The position numbers and the translations under genes were made by a program. This document shows positions 18,123 through 25,783 of a stretch of DNA of 53,166 nucleotides, in pieces. Location of the stretch: NCBI GenBank assembly GCA_031411495.1, contig JANOBD010000217.1:1-53166 (forward strand), read 5' to 3'. Origin of the DNA: JANOBD01 sp031411495. GTDB taxonomy: Bacteria; Planctomycetota; Phycisphaerae; Tepidisphaerales; Tepidisphaeraceae. The stretch's first letter is position 1; each line of letters opens with the position of its first letter. The notes beneath the pieces were generated by a model that saw only the letters and a program-made list of their open reading frames with translations, searched no databases and was not told the origin of the DNA.

Positions 18123-18620
18123 TCACGCCGGCTGACGACGCCAGTACATGAAATCGACATCGATCGCGGACCCGCCCGATCGGCGGATCATGTTTACCGC
18201 CTGCGCGCGATGATGGGTCGAGTGGGTGATGCCTTGCAGGATCATCTCGTGCAGCGGCGCGCGATAGAGCGTGCCCTTGCTATCGCGATACACCAGGCGC
18301 GTCTCCAGCGATGCTTCCTTGAGGGAAGCAAGGAACGCGTCGCGATCTTTCCATAGCGCGTCGCAGTCCGTGCGAATCTCGGCGGGGGTGTGGGGCGTGT
18401 CATACGGCGGCCAAGGGCACTCGGCGTTGCCGCGCCAGCGCTCGAGCCATACCTTCTCCGCGACGCAAATGTGCCAGAGCGTCTTGCGGAGCGTACCCAG
18501 GCCCATGTCGAACGGCTCATCGATCTTCGCCGCATCGAGCGTGGCGGCCGCGGTCAGGATCCGGCGGTTCATCTCGTCGCTGTAGGCGAGCTGCACGGCG
18601 AGGGAGTCGAGGACGTTCAT
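18123..18620 (-). CDS. DinB/YfiT-family four-helix protein
   Basis: 165 aa. The three-histidine metal site typical of DinB-like proteins is visible: WHICVAE near residue 50 and the GITHSTHHRAQ motif near residue 137. The C-terminus DVDFMYWRR is also common in this family. Members are putative metal-dependent thiol transferases or hydrolases; a specific role cannot be assigned. Its start overlaps the rarD stop by 4 bp, so the two are probably co-transcribed and translationally coupled. Confidence 0.8.
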   Translation of the reverse strand: MNVLDSLAVQLAYSDEMNRRILTAAATLDAAKIDEPFDMGLGTLRKTLWHICVAEKVWLERWRGNAECPWPPYDTPHTPAEIRTDCDALWKDRDAFLASLKEASLETRLVYRDSKGTLYRAPLHEMILQGITHSTHHRAQAVNMIRRSGGSAIDVDFMYWRRQPA

Positions 18621-19540
18621 GCGGGAAGTCTATCGACGAGCGATCGCGCTCGGAAGGCGCGATAGCTGTCGATCGAGAAGAGCACCAGCCCGAGCCAGAT
18701 CATCGCGAAGCTCACCAGCCGGTTGGAAGAGAATTGCTCTCGCAGGATCAGCGTTGCCACCAGGAATTGAACGCTCGGGCTGATGAACTGGAGAATGCCC
18801 ATCGTCGAAAGCTGTACGCGCGGCACGGCGTACGCAAACAGGATAAGCGGGATGGCGGTGATGACGCCTGCCGCAACCAGCAGCCAGTACGCGCCGGCGG
18901 GCGGAAGCGGCGCGCCGTAGTGCGGCGCGATCGCGATGTAGCCGATCGCCACCGGGAGCAGCAGAAGGGTCTCGACGCCGAGCCCGACGATAGGGCCCAC
19001 CTTGAGACGCTTCCTCAACAAGCCATAAAACCCGAACGACAACATGAGCGCGGCCGCGATCCAGAGGTCGTTCGAGTCGTGGTAGATCAGCCAGCCCACG
19101 CCCGCCGCGGCGAAAAGGAGCGAGATGATCTGAATCGGGCGCAATCGCTCGCCGAGCACGACGACGCCCAGAAGCACATTCATCAACGGCGTTAAGAAGT
19201 ATCCGAGCGATGCCGCGACGAGCTGGCCCCGGTGAGAGGCTTCGATGAAGACGATCCAGTTGATCGCGATGAGCACGCAGGTGATCAGGAGTCCCACGGC
19301 CAGTCGACGGTCTCGCAACGCGAGGAACATCATCCGCAGGTCGCCGCGAAAAAACAGGATGGACGAAACGAAGACCAGCGACCAGATGATGCGGTGGGCG
19401 AGAAGAGTGCGCGGTTCGACGAAATCGGTGACGTGGTGGAAGTAGAGCCCGACGACCCCCCACACCAGGTACGCGGAACCCGCGGCGCAGAGGGCGGTGA
19501 TCTTTGAGGAGCGGTCATTTATCCCTGATCTCGAAGTCAT
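18617..19540 (-). CDS. rarD: EamA-family transporter RarD
   Basis: 307 aa from the ATG at 19540 (a TTG four codons upstream is less likely). About ten hydrophobic helices are arranged as two EamA repeats. The RarD hallmarks are GSAYLVWGVVGLYFHHV at the N-terminus, ASHRGQLVAASLGYFLTPLM in the middle, and MGILQFISPSVQFLVATLIL in the second repeat. It is an inner-membrane drug/metabolite-type transporter of unknown substrate. The gene begins just after the clpC terminator and overlaps the DinB-like gene. Confidence 0.88.
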   Translation of the reverse strand: MTSRSGINDRSSKITALCAAGSAYLVWGVVGLYFHHVTDFVEPRTLLAHRIIWSLVFVSSILFFRGDLRMMFLALRDRRLAVGLLITCVLIAINWIVFIEASHRGQLVAASLGYFLTPLMNVLLGVVVLGERLRPIQIISLLFAAAGVGWLIYHDSNDLWIAAALMLSFGFYGLLRKRLKVGPIVGLGVETLLLLPVAIGYIAIAPHYGAPLPPAGAYWLLVAAGVITAIPLILFAYAVPRVQLSTMGILQFISPSVQFLVATLILREQFSSNRLVSFAMIWLGLVLFSIDSYRAFRARSLVDRLPA

Positions 19541-19552
19541 CCGGCTTCCCAA

Positions 19553-19585
19553 AATGAAGGCTGCCCCAGCTCAGCCGGGGCAGCC
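19553..19585 (-). terminator. Rho-independent terminator of clpC
   Basis: GGCTGCCCC (19559-19567) pairs with GGGGCAGCC (19577-19585) around a 9-nt loop. Read on the minus strand, the hairpin is followed by TTCATTTT. It lies 54 bp past the clpC stop codon and just before the rarD start. Confidence 0.85.
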
Positions 19586-19639
19586 AATTCAATTTCAGGT
19601 TAACAGGAACGATCGATCAAGTCGCGGGTTCGATCGTCG

Positions 19640-22204
19640 TCAGGTTGCGTCGCTGGCCTGAGGCACCTGCGGCTTCTCTCCCGATTCGACCGGCGGGGTC
19701 GTCTCGGCATCGAAGTTCAGGTACTTCTTCTCGTCGCCTTCCATTTTCACGCTGACCTTCACGACATTCTTGCCGCGGAAGTTGCCGCGAAGAATCTCTT
19801 CGCTGAGCGGATCTTCCACGAACTGCTCGATCGCTCGGCGAAGCGGACGCGCGCCGAAATCGGTGCTCGTTCCCTTCTCGATCAGGAACTCTTTGGCTTC
19901 CTGCGTGAGCTCGAGATTGATGTCATGGTCCTGCAGACGCAGGCGAACCTTGTTAAGCTCGAGGTCGATGATCGCGCCCAGATGTTCCTTGGTCAGCGGC
20001 TTAAAGACGATGACGTCGTCGAGTCGGCCGATGAATTCCGGGCGGAAGAAGCGCTCGATCTCCTTCATCAGAAGGTCTTTCATCTTCTCGTAGCTGTTGT
20101 CCTCGGCGCTGGTCTTGCTGCCGCGGCCCTGTAGGCCGAACGACTGCACGCCGCCCTTGATCAGGTCTGCGCCGATGTTGCTGGTCATGATCATGATCAC
20201 ATTCCGGAAGTCGACCTTGCGGCCGAAGCTGTCGGTGAGGTGACCTTCTTCCATGATCTGCAGCAGCATGTTGAAGACGTCCGGGTGGCCTTTTTCGATT
20301 TCGTCGAGAAGGACGACCGCGTAGGGCCGGCGACGGATCTTTTCCGTGAGCTGGCCGCCTTCTTCGTAGCCGACGTATCCGGGAGGCGCGCCGATGAGGC
20401 GGCTCACGTTGTGCTTCTCCATGTACTCGCTCATGTCGATCTGCACGAGTGCATCGTCGTCGCCGAACATGAACTCGGCGAGCGCCTTGGAGAGCAGCGT
20501 CTTGCCGACGCCGGACGGCCCGAGGAAAAGGAACTTGCCCATCGGCCGTTTCGGATCGCGAAGACCCGAACGTGCCCGGCGAATCGTCTTGGCGACCGCC
20601 TTGATCGCTTCATCCTGGCTGATGACCTTCTTGTGCAGTTCGTTCTCGAGTTCGAGCAGGCGCGAAGCCTCTTCCTTCTCGAGACGGGTGAGCGGCACGC
20701 CGGTCATCTTGCTGACGACTTCGGCGATGACTTCTTCATCGACGACGCCATCCACTTCCTTCGAGCGGTCGCGCCACTGCCGCTGCATGTCTTCCTTCTT
20801 GGCACGCAACTGCTCGGCCTGATCGCGAAGCCGTGCGGCTTCTTCGTACTCGGCATTCTTGACGGCTTCGTCCTTCTGGATGCTGAGCCGTTCGATCTGT
20901 TCTTCGAGTTCCGCGAGATTTGGCGGCTTGGTCATCGAACGCAGACGCACGCGGGCGCCGGCTTCGTCGATGACGTCGATCGCCTTGTCCGGCAGGAAAC
21001 GGCCGGTGATGTAACGTTCAGACAGCTCGACGGCAGCCTGCAGCGCGGCATCGGTGATCTGCACGCGGTGGTGCGCTTCGTAACGATCGCGCAGACCCTT
21101 GAGGATCTCGACCGCATCCACCTTGTTCGGCGGATCGACCTGGATCGACTGGAAGCGACGGGCAAGGGCTGCATCCTTCTCGATGTACTTGCGGTACTCG
21201 TCAAAGGTGGTCGCACCGATGCACTGGATCTCGCCACGGCTCAAGGCCGGCTTGAGAACGTTCGATGCATCGATCGCGCCTTCAGCGCCGCCGGCACCCA
21301 CGAGCGTATGAAGCTCATCGATGAAGAGGATGATGTTCTTGGCGCGGCGGACTTCGTTCATGACTGCCTTGATGCGCTCTTCGAACTGGCCACGGTACTT
21401 GGTCCCGGCGACCATCATGGCCAGGTCGAGCACGACGACGCGACGAACGGCCAGCAGTACCGGGAAGCTGCCCGAAACGACCATCTGCGCGAGGCCTTCG
21501 ACAATGGCGGTCTTGCCCACGCCGGCTTCGCCGAGCAGGACAGGATTGTTCTTCTGACGTCGGCAGAGGACCTGCACGACGCGTTCGATTTCGTTCTTGC
21601 GGCCAATGACCGGATCGAGCTGGCCTTCGCGGGCGAGTTCGGTGAGATCGCGGCCGAAGGAATCCAAGGCAGGGGTCTTGCTCTTCTTGGAACCTGCCGC
21701 CGGCGCAGCGCCGGCATTGCCGGAGCTGGCGCGCTCGCCGCTGGGGGCGGATTCTTCGCTCTCCTGGCCGGCACCGAGAAGGTTGAGGACTTCCTCGCGG
21801 ACCTCTTCGAGCTTCAGGCCAAGATTCATCAGCACCTGCGCCGCCACGCCATCGTGCTCGCGCAGCAGGCCCAGCAGCAGGTGTTCGGTGCCGACGTAGT
21901 TATGATTGAGGGTTCGCGCCTCTTCGATTGCGTATTCGATCACCTTTTTGGCGCGCGGGGTCTGGGGGAGCTTGCCCATAGTGACCATCTCTGGGCCGCT
22001 CTTAACGAGTTTTTCGACTTCAAGGCGGACCTTGCGGAGATCGACGTCGAGGTTCTTGAGAACATTCGCGCCGACGCCGGAGCCTTCCTTGACCAGTCCG
22101 AGCAGGATGTGCTCGGTTCCGATATATTCGTGGTTGAATCGCTGGGCTTCCTGGTTGGCCAGGGCCATCACTTTTCTCGCACGATCCGTAAAGCGTTCAA
22201 ACAT
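19640..22204 (-). CDS. clpC: ATP-dependent Clp protease ATP-binding subunit ClpC
   Basis: 854 aa from ATG 22204, preceded on the minus strand by AAGGAGAAGATCG. Two N-terminal Clp repeats are present (FTDRARKVMALANQEAQR; TPRAKKVIEYAIEEA). The first AAA+ module has GEAGVGKTAIVEGLAQ and the second GPSGVGKTLLSKALAEF. Between them is a UVR-type segment (KNAEYEEAARLRDQAE), which marks ClpC rather than ClpB. ClpC unfolds substrates and feeds them to ClpP, and usually works with adaptor proteins in protein quality control and stress response. No clpP or mcsAB gene is next to it here. Confidence 0.95.
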   Translation of the reverse strand: MFERFTDRARKVMALANQEAQRFNHEYIGTEHILLGLVKEGSGVGANVLKNLDVDLRKVRLEVEKLVKSGPEMVTMGKLPQTPRAKKVIEYAIEEARTLNHNYVGTEHLLLGLLREHDGVAAQVLMNLGLKLEEVREEVLNLLGAGQESEESAPSGERASSGNAGAAPAAGSKKSKTPALDSFGRDLTELAREGQLDPVIGRKNEIERVVQVLCRRQKNNPVLLGEAGVGKTAIVEGLAQMVVSGSFPVLLAVRRVVVLDLAMMVAGTKYRGQFEERIKAVMNEVRRAKNIILFIDELHTLVGAGGAEGAIDASNVLKPALSRGEIQCIGATTFDEYRKYIEKDAALARRFQSIQVDPPNKVDAVEILKGLRDRYEAHHRVQITDAALQAAVELSERYITGRFLPDKAIDVIDEAGARVRLRSMTKPPNLAELEEQIERLSIQKDEAVKNAEYEEAARLRDQAEQLRAKKEDMQRQWRDRSKEVDGVVDEEVIAEVVSKMTGVPLTRLEKEEASRLLELENELHKKVISQDEAIKAVAKTIRRARSGLRDPKRPMGKFLFLGPSGVGKTLLSKALAEFMFGDDDALVQIDMSEYMEKHNVSRLIGAPPGYVGYEEGGQLTEKIRRRPYAVVLLDEIEKGHPDVFNMLLQIMEEGHLTDSFGRKVDFRNVIMIMTSNIGADLIKGGVQSFGLQGRGSKTSAEDNSYEKMKDLLMKEIERFFRPEFIGRLDDVIVFKPLTKEHLGAIIDLELNKVRLRLQDHDINLELTQEAKEFLIEKGTSTDFGARPLRRAIEQFVEDPLSEEILRGNFRGKNVVKVSVKMEGDEKKYLNFDAETTPPVESGEKPQVPQASDAT

Positions 22205-22227
22205 CGATCTTCTCCTTGCCCCGAAAG

Positions 22228-22247
22228 TGTCGGGGACCGCCCCGACA
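22228..22247. repeat. GC-rich palindrome in the clpC leader
   Basis: TGTCGGGG (22228-22235) and CCCCGACA (22240-22247) form an 8-bp stem with a 4-nt loop. It lies just upstream of the clpC ribosome site. It may be a dispersed repeat or a leader hairpin that affects translation. Confidence 0.7.
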
Positions 22248-22761
22248 AAAATTGCGGGGCCGACAGGTTTTCTCCCTGCCATCTCGCTGATTCTAGGACG
22301 CCCGGTCAAGTCTGCCAACGTCCGCGACACATGAGCCGCCTGTCGAACATGCGCACACCACCAGGCAAACTCCCCGGACACGCGAACTATTCGCTATGTC
22401 CGGCTAAGGCTTCATCGGCAAACCGCTGCCGCACAATCACACGACGCTTGCCGGATCGAGACCCTTGCACGTACGGGGGTGAATCGGTCGGCCGACAATC
22501 CGCAATCGCTTACGCGGGCGGACCGTTCGCACTGACCATTAGAACAGCATGAATGGCAGGCCTTTTCGTACCGGAGGAAGAATAAGCGAACGCTGTGCCA
22601 ATGCGATGTCGGCTGGCGGTCCACAAACCGATGGTCTCAGTGATATCGACGCGATTTGCGCATGGAGAACTTCACACCTTTGACAAGCGGACCGATCTTT
22701 CCGACAAGTGTCGGCCCGGCCGCGCGCGGGCGCGACGAACGCCAATGGAAAAGGAAAGGTA
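22248..22761. other. Divergent intergenic region clpC/dedA, no gene recognised
   Basis: About 510 bp. No coding sequence was recognised. A possible -35 (TTGACA, 22680-22685) and a hyphenated palindrome CCGACA-AG-TGTCGG (22701-22714) lie ahead of the DedA gene, but the matching -10 is weak. No CIRCE-type or other known heat-shock operator was seen ahead of clpC. Confidence 0.4.
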
Positions 22762-23478
22762 ATGCGGTTTCTCACTGAGCTTTACGAACTGCTTCGACAT
22801 CTAGGTGACCAGGCCCGTTGGGAACACTTCATCGAATTCGTCGGCGGAGCCTCCACGGTCTACGCCGTCATGTTCATGATCGTTTTCGTCGAGACCGGTT
22901 TTGTCATCATGCCGTTCCTTCCCGGCGACTCACTGCTGTTCGCCTTGGGCGCAATCGGGTGTCAACTCGAAGGATTCAACTACAAGCTGGCATCCGCACT
23001 GTTGATCGTCGCTGCCCTCTGCGGCGACAACGTCAACTACTGGGTCGGCCGGAAGCTCGGGCCGGTCATCTTCAGCAGGGAGGCCGACGCGGTCGCCCAC
23101 GGCCAGAAGCCGGGCATTTTCGTCCGCCTCCTGAACAAGAAACATCTGCACAAGACCGAATCGTTCTTCGCCAAGCATGGACCGAAGGCGATCATCCTCG
23201 CGCGGTTTGTGCCCATCGTCCGCACATTCACCCCCTTCGTCGCCGGCATGGGCCGGATGAATTACGGCCGGTTCCTGTTGTTCAGCGTCATCGGCGCGGT
23301 TCTGTGGGTGGGCATCTGCGTCGGTGCGGGCGTGATGCTCGGCAACGTCGAGTTCGTGAAGAAGCATTTCGAACTGGTGTTGCTGGCGATCATCGCGGTG
23401 ACGGTCCTGCCGGTCGCGATCGAGGTAGTCAAAAACATTCGTGCGTCCCGGTCGGTCAAGAGTCTTGAGGATTCTTAG
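22762..23478 (+). CDS. DedA family membrane protein
   Basis: 238 aa from ATG 22762, which has AAAGGAAAGGT just upstream. DedA/SNARE-associated features are visible: an acidic FVETGFVIMPFLPGDSLLF segment, GDNVNYWVGRKLG, then FFAKHGPKAIILARFVPIVR and TFTPFVAGMGRMNYGRF, the conserved re-entrant region with its arginines. Several membrane helices follow and the C-terminus is basic. DedA proteins are inner-membrane transporters or scramblases (undecaprenyl phosphate or phospholipid recycling has been shown for some members). The substrate here is unknown. Confidence 0.9.
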   Translation: MRFLTELYELLRHLGDQARWEHFIEFVGGASTVYAVMFMIVFVETGFVIMPFLPGDSLLFALGAIGCQLEGFNYKLASALLIVAALCGDNVNYWVGRKLGPVIFSREADAVAHGQKPGIFVRLLNKKHLHKTESFFAKHGPKAIILARFVPIVRTFTPFVAGMGRMNYGRFLLFSVIGAVLWVGICVGAGVMLGNVEFVKKHFELVLLAIIAVTVLPVAIEVVKNIRASRSVKSLEDS

Positions 23479-23673
23479 CGGGAAATCGCGGCAGGATGGC
23501 TCCAAAGCCAAACCCTCAGGTCTTTCGTTTCCGTGAAATCGCTGAAATGACGAAGCGATAACTCAGGACGGATGTCTCTCGGAGATCGTGCCAAACGCTC
23601 CCGATTTCCCGTCAAACTCGTCTGTCGAATCCCAACATCTGTGTTTCGGAGTCGTCATGCCTTTCAACAACCC

Positions 23674-23733
23674 TGAAAGTTTCACATCTGCGCTGCGGCG
23701 GCCTATATTTCAGTAAGTTCTGAAACATAGGAG
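23674..23733 (+). promoter_or_regulatory. Promoter and paired operator-like palindromes of the GbsR-type gene
   Basis: A -35 TTTCAC (23680-23685) and a -10 TATATT (23704-23709) are separated by 18 bp. The palindrome TTTCAG-TAAGTT-CTGAAA (23708-23725) overlaps the -10 and expected start point. A second palindrome, TGAAA-G-TTTCA (23674-23684), overlaps the -35. A ribosome site AGGAG (23728-23732) follows. The arrangement suggests autorepression. Confidence 0.6.
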
Positions 23734-23739
23734 TTAGCC

Positions 23740-24318
23740 ATGGTCGTCGAAACCGTCGTAGCCGAGCAGAAGAAATCAGGCGTCGAAGAGCAGCTCAAGC
23801 GGGTGCAGGATGAGTTCATTCGCCGCTGGGGCGAGATGGGTCAGACCTGGGGCATCAACCGCACGATGGCCGAGATCCACGCGCTCTGCTACATCACCGC
23901 CGCGCCCCAGTGTACGGATGACGTGATGGAGCGGCTGAATATCAGCCGCGGCAACGCCAGCATGAGCCTTCGCGCCCTCTGCGACTGGGGAATTATCCGC
24001 CGCTACCACAAGCGTGGCGAGCGGCGCGAGTATTTCGAATCGTTGAGCGACGTGTGGGAAATGTTCTCCATCATCGCCGCCGAGCGCAAGCGCCGCGAGA
24101 TGGACCCTGTTCTGGAGACGATCAAGAAGTGCCAGGCGATGCTCGACGAGAACAATCTCGGCGCCGCCGCCAAGAGCGAGGCCGTGCTCGCCACGCGTCG
24201 CCGGCTCGAAGGCATGGAAGAGTTCATGAGCGTGACGAACAAGATCTTTGCCGCGTTCATCAGCAACACCCGCGCGGGGCTGAACAAGGTGGTGAAGGTG
24301 CTGCTCAAGGCGCTTTGA
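23740..24318 (+). CDS. GbsR/MarR-type transcriptional regulator
   Basis: 192 aa. A winged-helix DNA-binding part follows the GbsR pattern: WGINRTMAEIHALCYITAAP, then DDVMERLNISRGNASMSLRALCDWGIIRR as helix-turn-helix, and KRGERREYFES as the wing. The C-terminal half is helical, suited for dimerisation. GbsR-type proteins regulate osmoprotectant or membrane-related genes in other bacteria; the target here is unknown. Palindromes over its own promoter suggest autoregulation. It follows DedA by about 260 bp and is convergent with an amidohydrolase gene across a palindromic repeat. Confidence 0.85.
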   Translation: MVVETVVAEQKKSGVEEQLKRVQDEFIRRWGEMGQTWGINRTMAEIHALCYITAAPQCTDDVMERLNISRGNASMSLRALCDWGIIRRYHKRGERREYFESLSDVWEMFSIIAAERKRREMDPVLETIKKCQAMLDENNLGAAAKSEAVLATRRRLEGMEEFMSVTNKIFAAFISNTRAGLNKVVKVLLKAL

Positions 24319-24344
24319 GGTCGCAGGAAAGACTCGCGGACGAT

Positions 24345-24452
24345 GCCGAATGTCGAGTGTTCGAAATCCGAATGAATGACGGATGCCCGAATCCCGAATA
24401 GAAGGAGCTCATTCGATACTCGGATTTCGATTATTCGTGATTCGGGGTGCTC
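24345..24452. repeat. Palindromic repeat, ATTCGGATTTCGA family
   Basis: TCGAAATCCGA (24361-24371) is perfectly inverted as TCGGATTTCGA (24420-24430). Extra partial copies of CCGAATCCCGAAT and ATTCGTGATTCGGG lie inside and to the right. The right part overlaps the last codons of the amidohydrolase gene. Confidence 0.75.
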
Positions 24453-25771
24453 GGCTGCGTCGCTGCGTCAATCCGCTTCTGGTACTTGTCGCGCAGCATC
24501 TTGTGGCGATCGTTGAGGTCGACTTCGCGACCTTGCACGTACGCACGTTCGACGTGTGTCGGGATCTCGAGGATGTCGCCGTCGGCGATGAAGATCGTCG
24601 CGTCCTTCCCGACCTCGATCGAACCGACTCTCGCATCGATACCCAGAATCTGTGCCGGCCAGAGTGTGATGGACTTGAGCGCATCGTCGCGCGGCAGATC
24701 GAACGCGATCGCGCTGGCGGCCTGATAGGGGAGGTTGCGGGCGAGCATCGTCCAGCCGCCGGTCGTAATCGCGAAGCGGATGCCGCCTGCCTTGAGTTTC
24801 GCCGGGAGCGAATAGATGGCGTCATACCCGTCATCTGCGCTTCCGGGCACGCGGTGCGTGCCGGTGAATATCACGGGAACATCCTCGGCCTTGAGCAGAT
24901 CGATACAGCGGTCGGCATCGCGCCCGCCGACGATGACGCAGCGGACATTCTGCCGTTTCGCGAACGCGACGGCGGCGTTGATCTGGCCCATTTCCTCCGA
25001 ACGAATGAAAAGCGGAATCGTTCGATTCAGAACTGGCCGCATCGCTTCCCAGCGGGCGTCGAAGTTCGTCGCGCGGGTCGTGGCGGTACTGACACTTGCG
25101 GCGCGTTCGTAGGCGCGGGCGTCGTCGAAGACCTGGTCGATCTGCTTGAGCACTCTGGCGCGACCCTCGACCTGTTGACGCGCGGCTTCGGGATTGTCGG
25201 CGTCGCGGGTCGTTTGCATGCTCGGCCAGTTCATCACCACGCCTGCCGAGGCTTGGAGCGTCATCTGCTCGTAGGTCCACCCATCCAGCATCATCACCGC
25301 GCTCGTTCCGGAGAAGAGTCCGCCGGTGGGCATGACATGGGCGATCAGGATGCCGTTGGAGCGCGTGGTGGGGATCAGTTCACTGTCGGGATTCACCGCG
25401 ATCTGCGCCCTGGCATTCGGATTGATCGCGCCGGTTTCGCTCATGTCGAGCGTGCCGCGGACCGAGTCGATTTCGGTCAAACCGAGCTGATCGGACGAGT
25501 CGATCAGGCCGGGATAGATTTCCTTTTCCGTGCAGTCGATGACGGTCGCATCCGCCGGCACATCGACCTTGCCGATGGCGGCGATCTTTCCGTCCCGAAG
25601 CAGCAGGGAGCCGTCTTCGATCGTCTTGCCGCTGACGGTGTGGATCGTCGCGTGCGTGAACAGGATGGTTCTCGCTGGCTGAGTGGACGGCGCCTGATCA
25701 CTGGCAAATGCCATCGAGCCGGCAAGCAGCGCCGCTAGGGAAGCGAGAATGAGAGTTCGACGGATGGGCAT
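24431..25771 (-). CDS. Exported amidohydrolase-family protein with a degenerate HxH site
   Basis: 446 aa. A signal peptide is clear (MPIRRTLILASLAALLAGSMAFAS). The amidohydrolase fold is recognisable from HATIHTVSGKTIEDGSLLLRDGKIAAIG, KEIYPGLID and the C-terminal ILGIDARVGSIEVGKDATIFIADGD. The expected metal-binding HxH after the GLID strand is replaced by SSDQLGL. Other blocks (SELIPTTRSNGILIAHVMPTG, SGTSAVMMLDGW) match the exported imidazolonepropionase-like group seen in Planctomycetes and Acidobacteria. Activity is therefore uncertain and may use fewer metals or be lost. It lies 12 bp from the next amidohydrolase gene on the same strand, probably one operon. Confidence 0.8.
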   Translation of the reverse strand: MPIRRTLILASLAALLAGSMAFASDQAPSTQPARTILFTHATIHTVSGKTIEDGSLLLRDGKIAAIGKVDVPADATVIDCTEKEIYPGLIDSSDQLGLTEIDSVRGTLDMSETGAINPNARAQIAVNPDSELIPTTRSNGILIAHVMPTGGLFSGTSAVMMLDGWTYEQMTLQASAGVVMNWPSMQTTRDADNPEAARQQVEGRARVLKQIDQVFDDARAYERAASVSTATTRATNFDARWEAMRPVLNRTIPLFIRSEEMGQINAAVAFAKRQNVRCVIVGGRDADRCIDLLKAEDVPVIFTGTHRVPGSADDGYDAIYSLPAKLKAGGIRFAITTGGWTMLARNLPYQAASAIAFDLPRDDALKSITLWPAQILGIDARVGSIEVGKDATIFIADGDILEIPTHVERAYVQGREVDLNDRHKMLRDKYQKRIDAATQPSTPNHE

Positions 25772-25783
25772 GGTGAATTCGCG

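Noticed and set aside
20240..22552. 770-codon frame on the + strand opposite clpC
   Set aside because: It mirrors the clpC gene, and no protein family is recognised.
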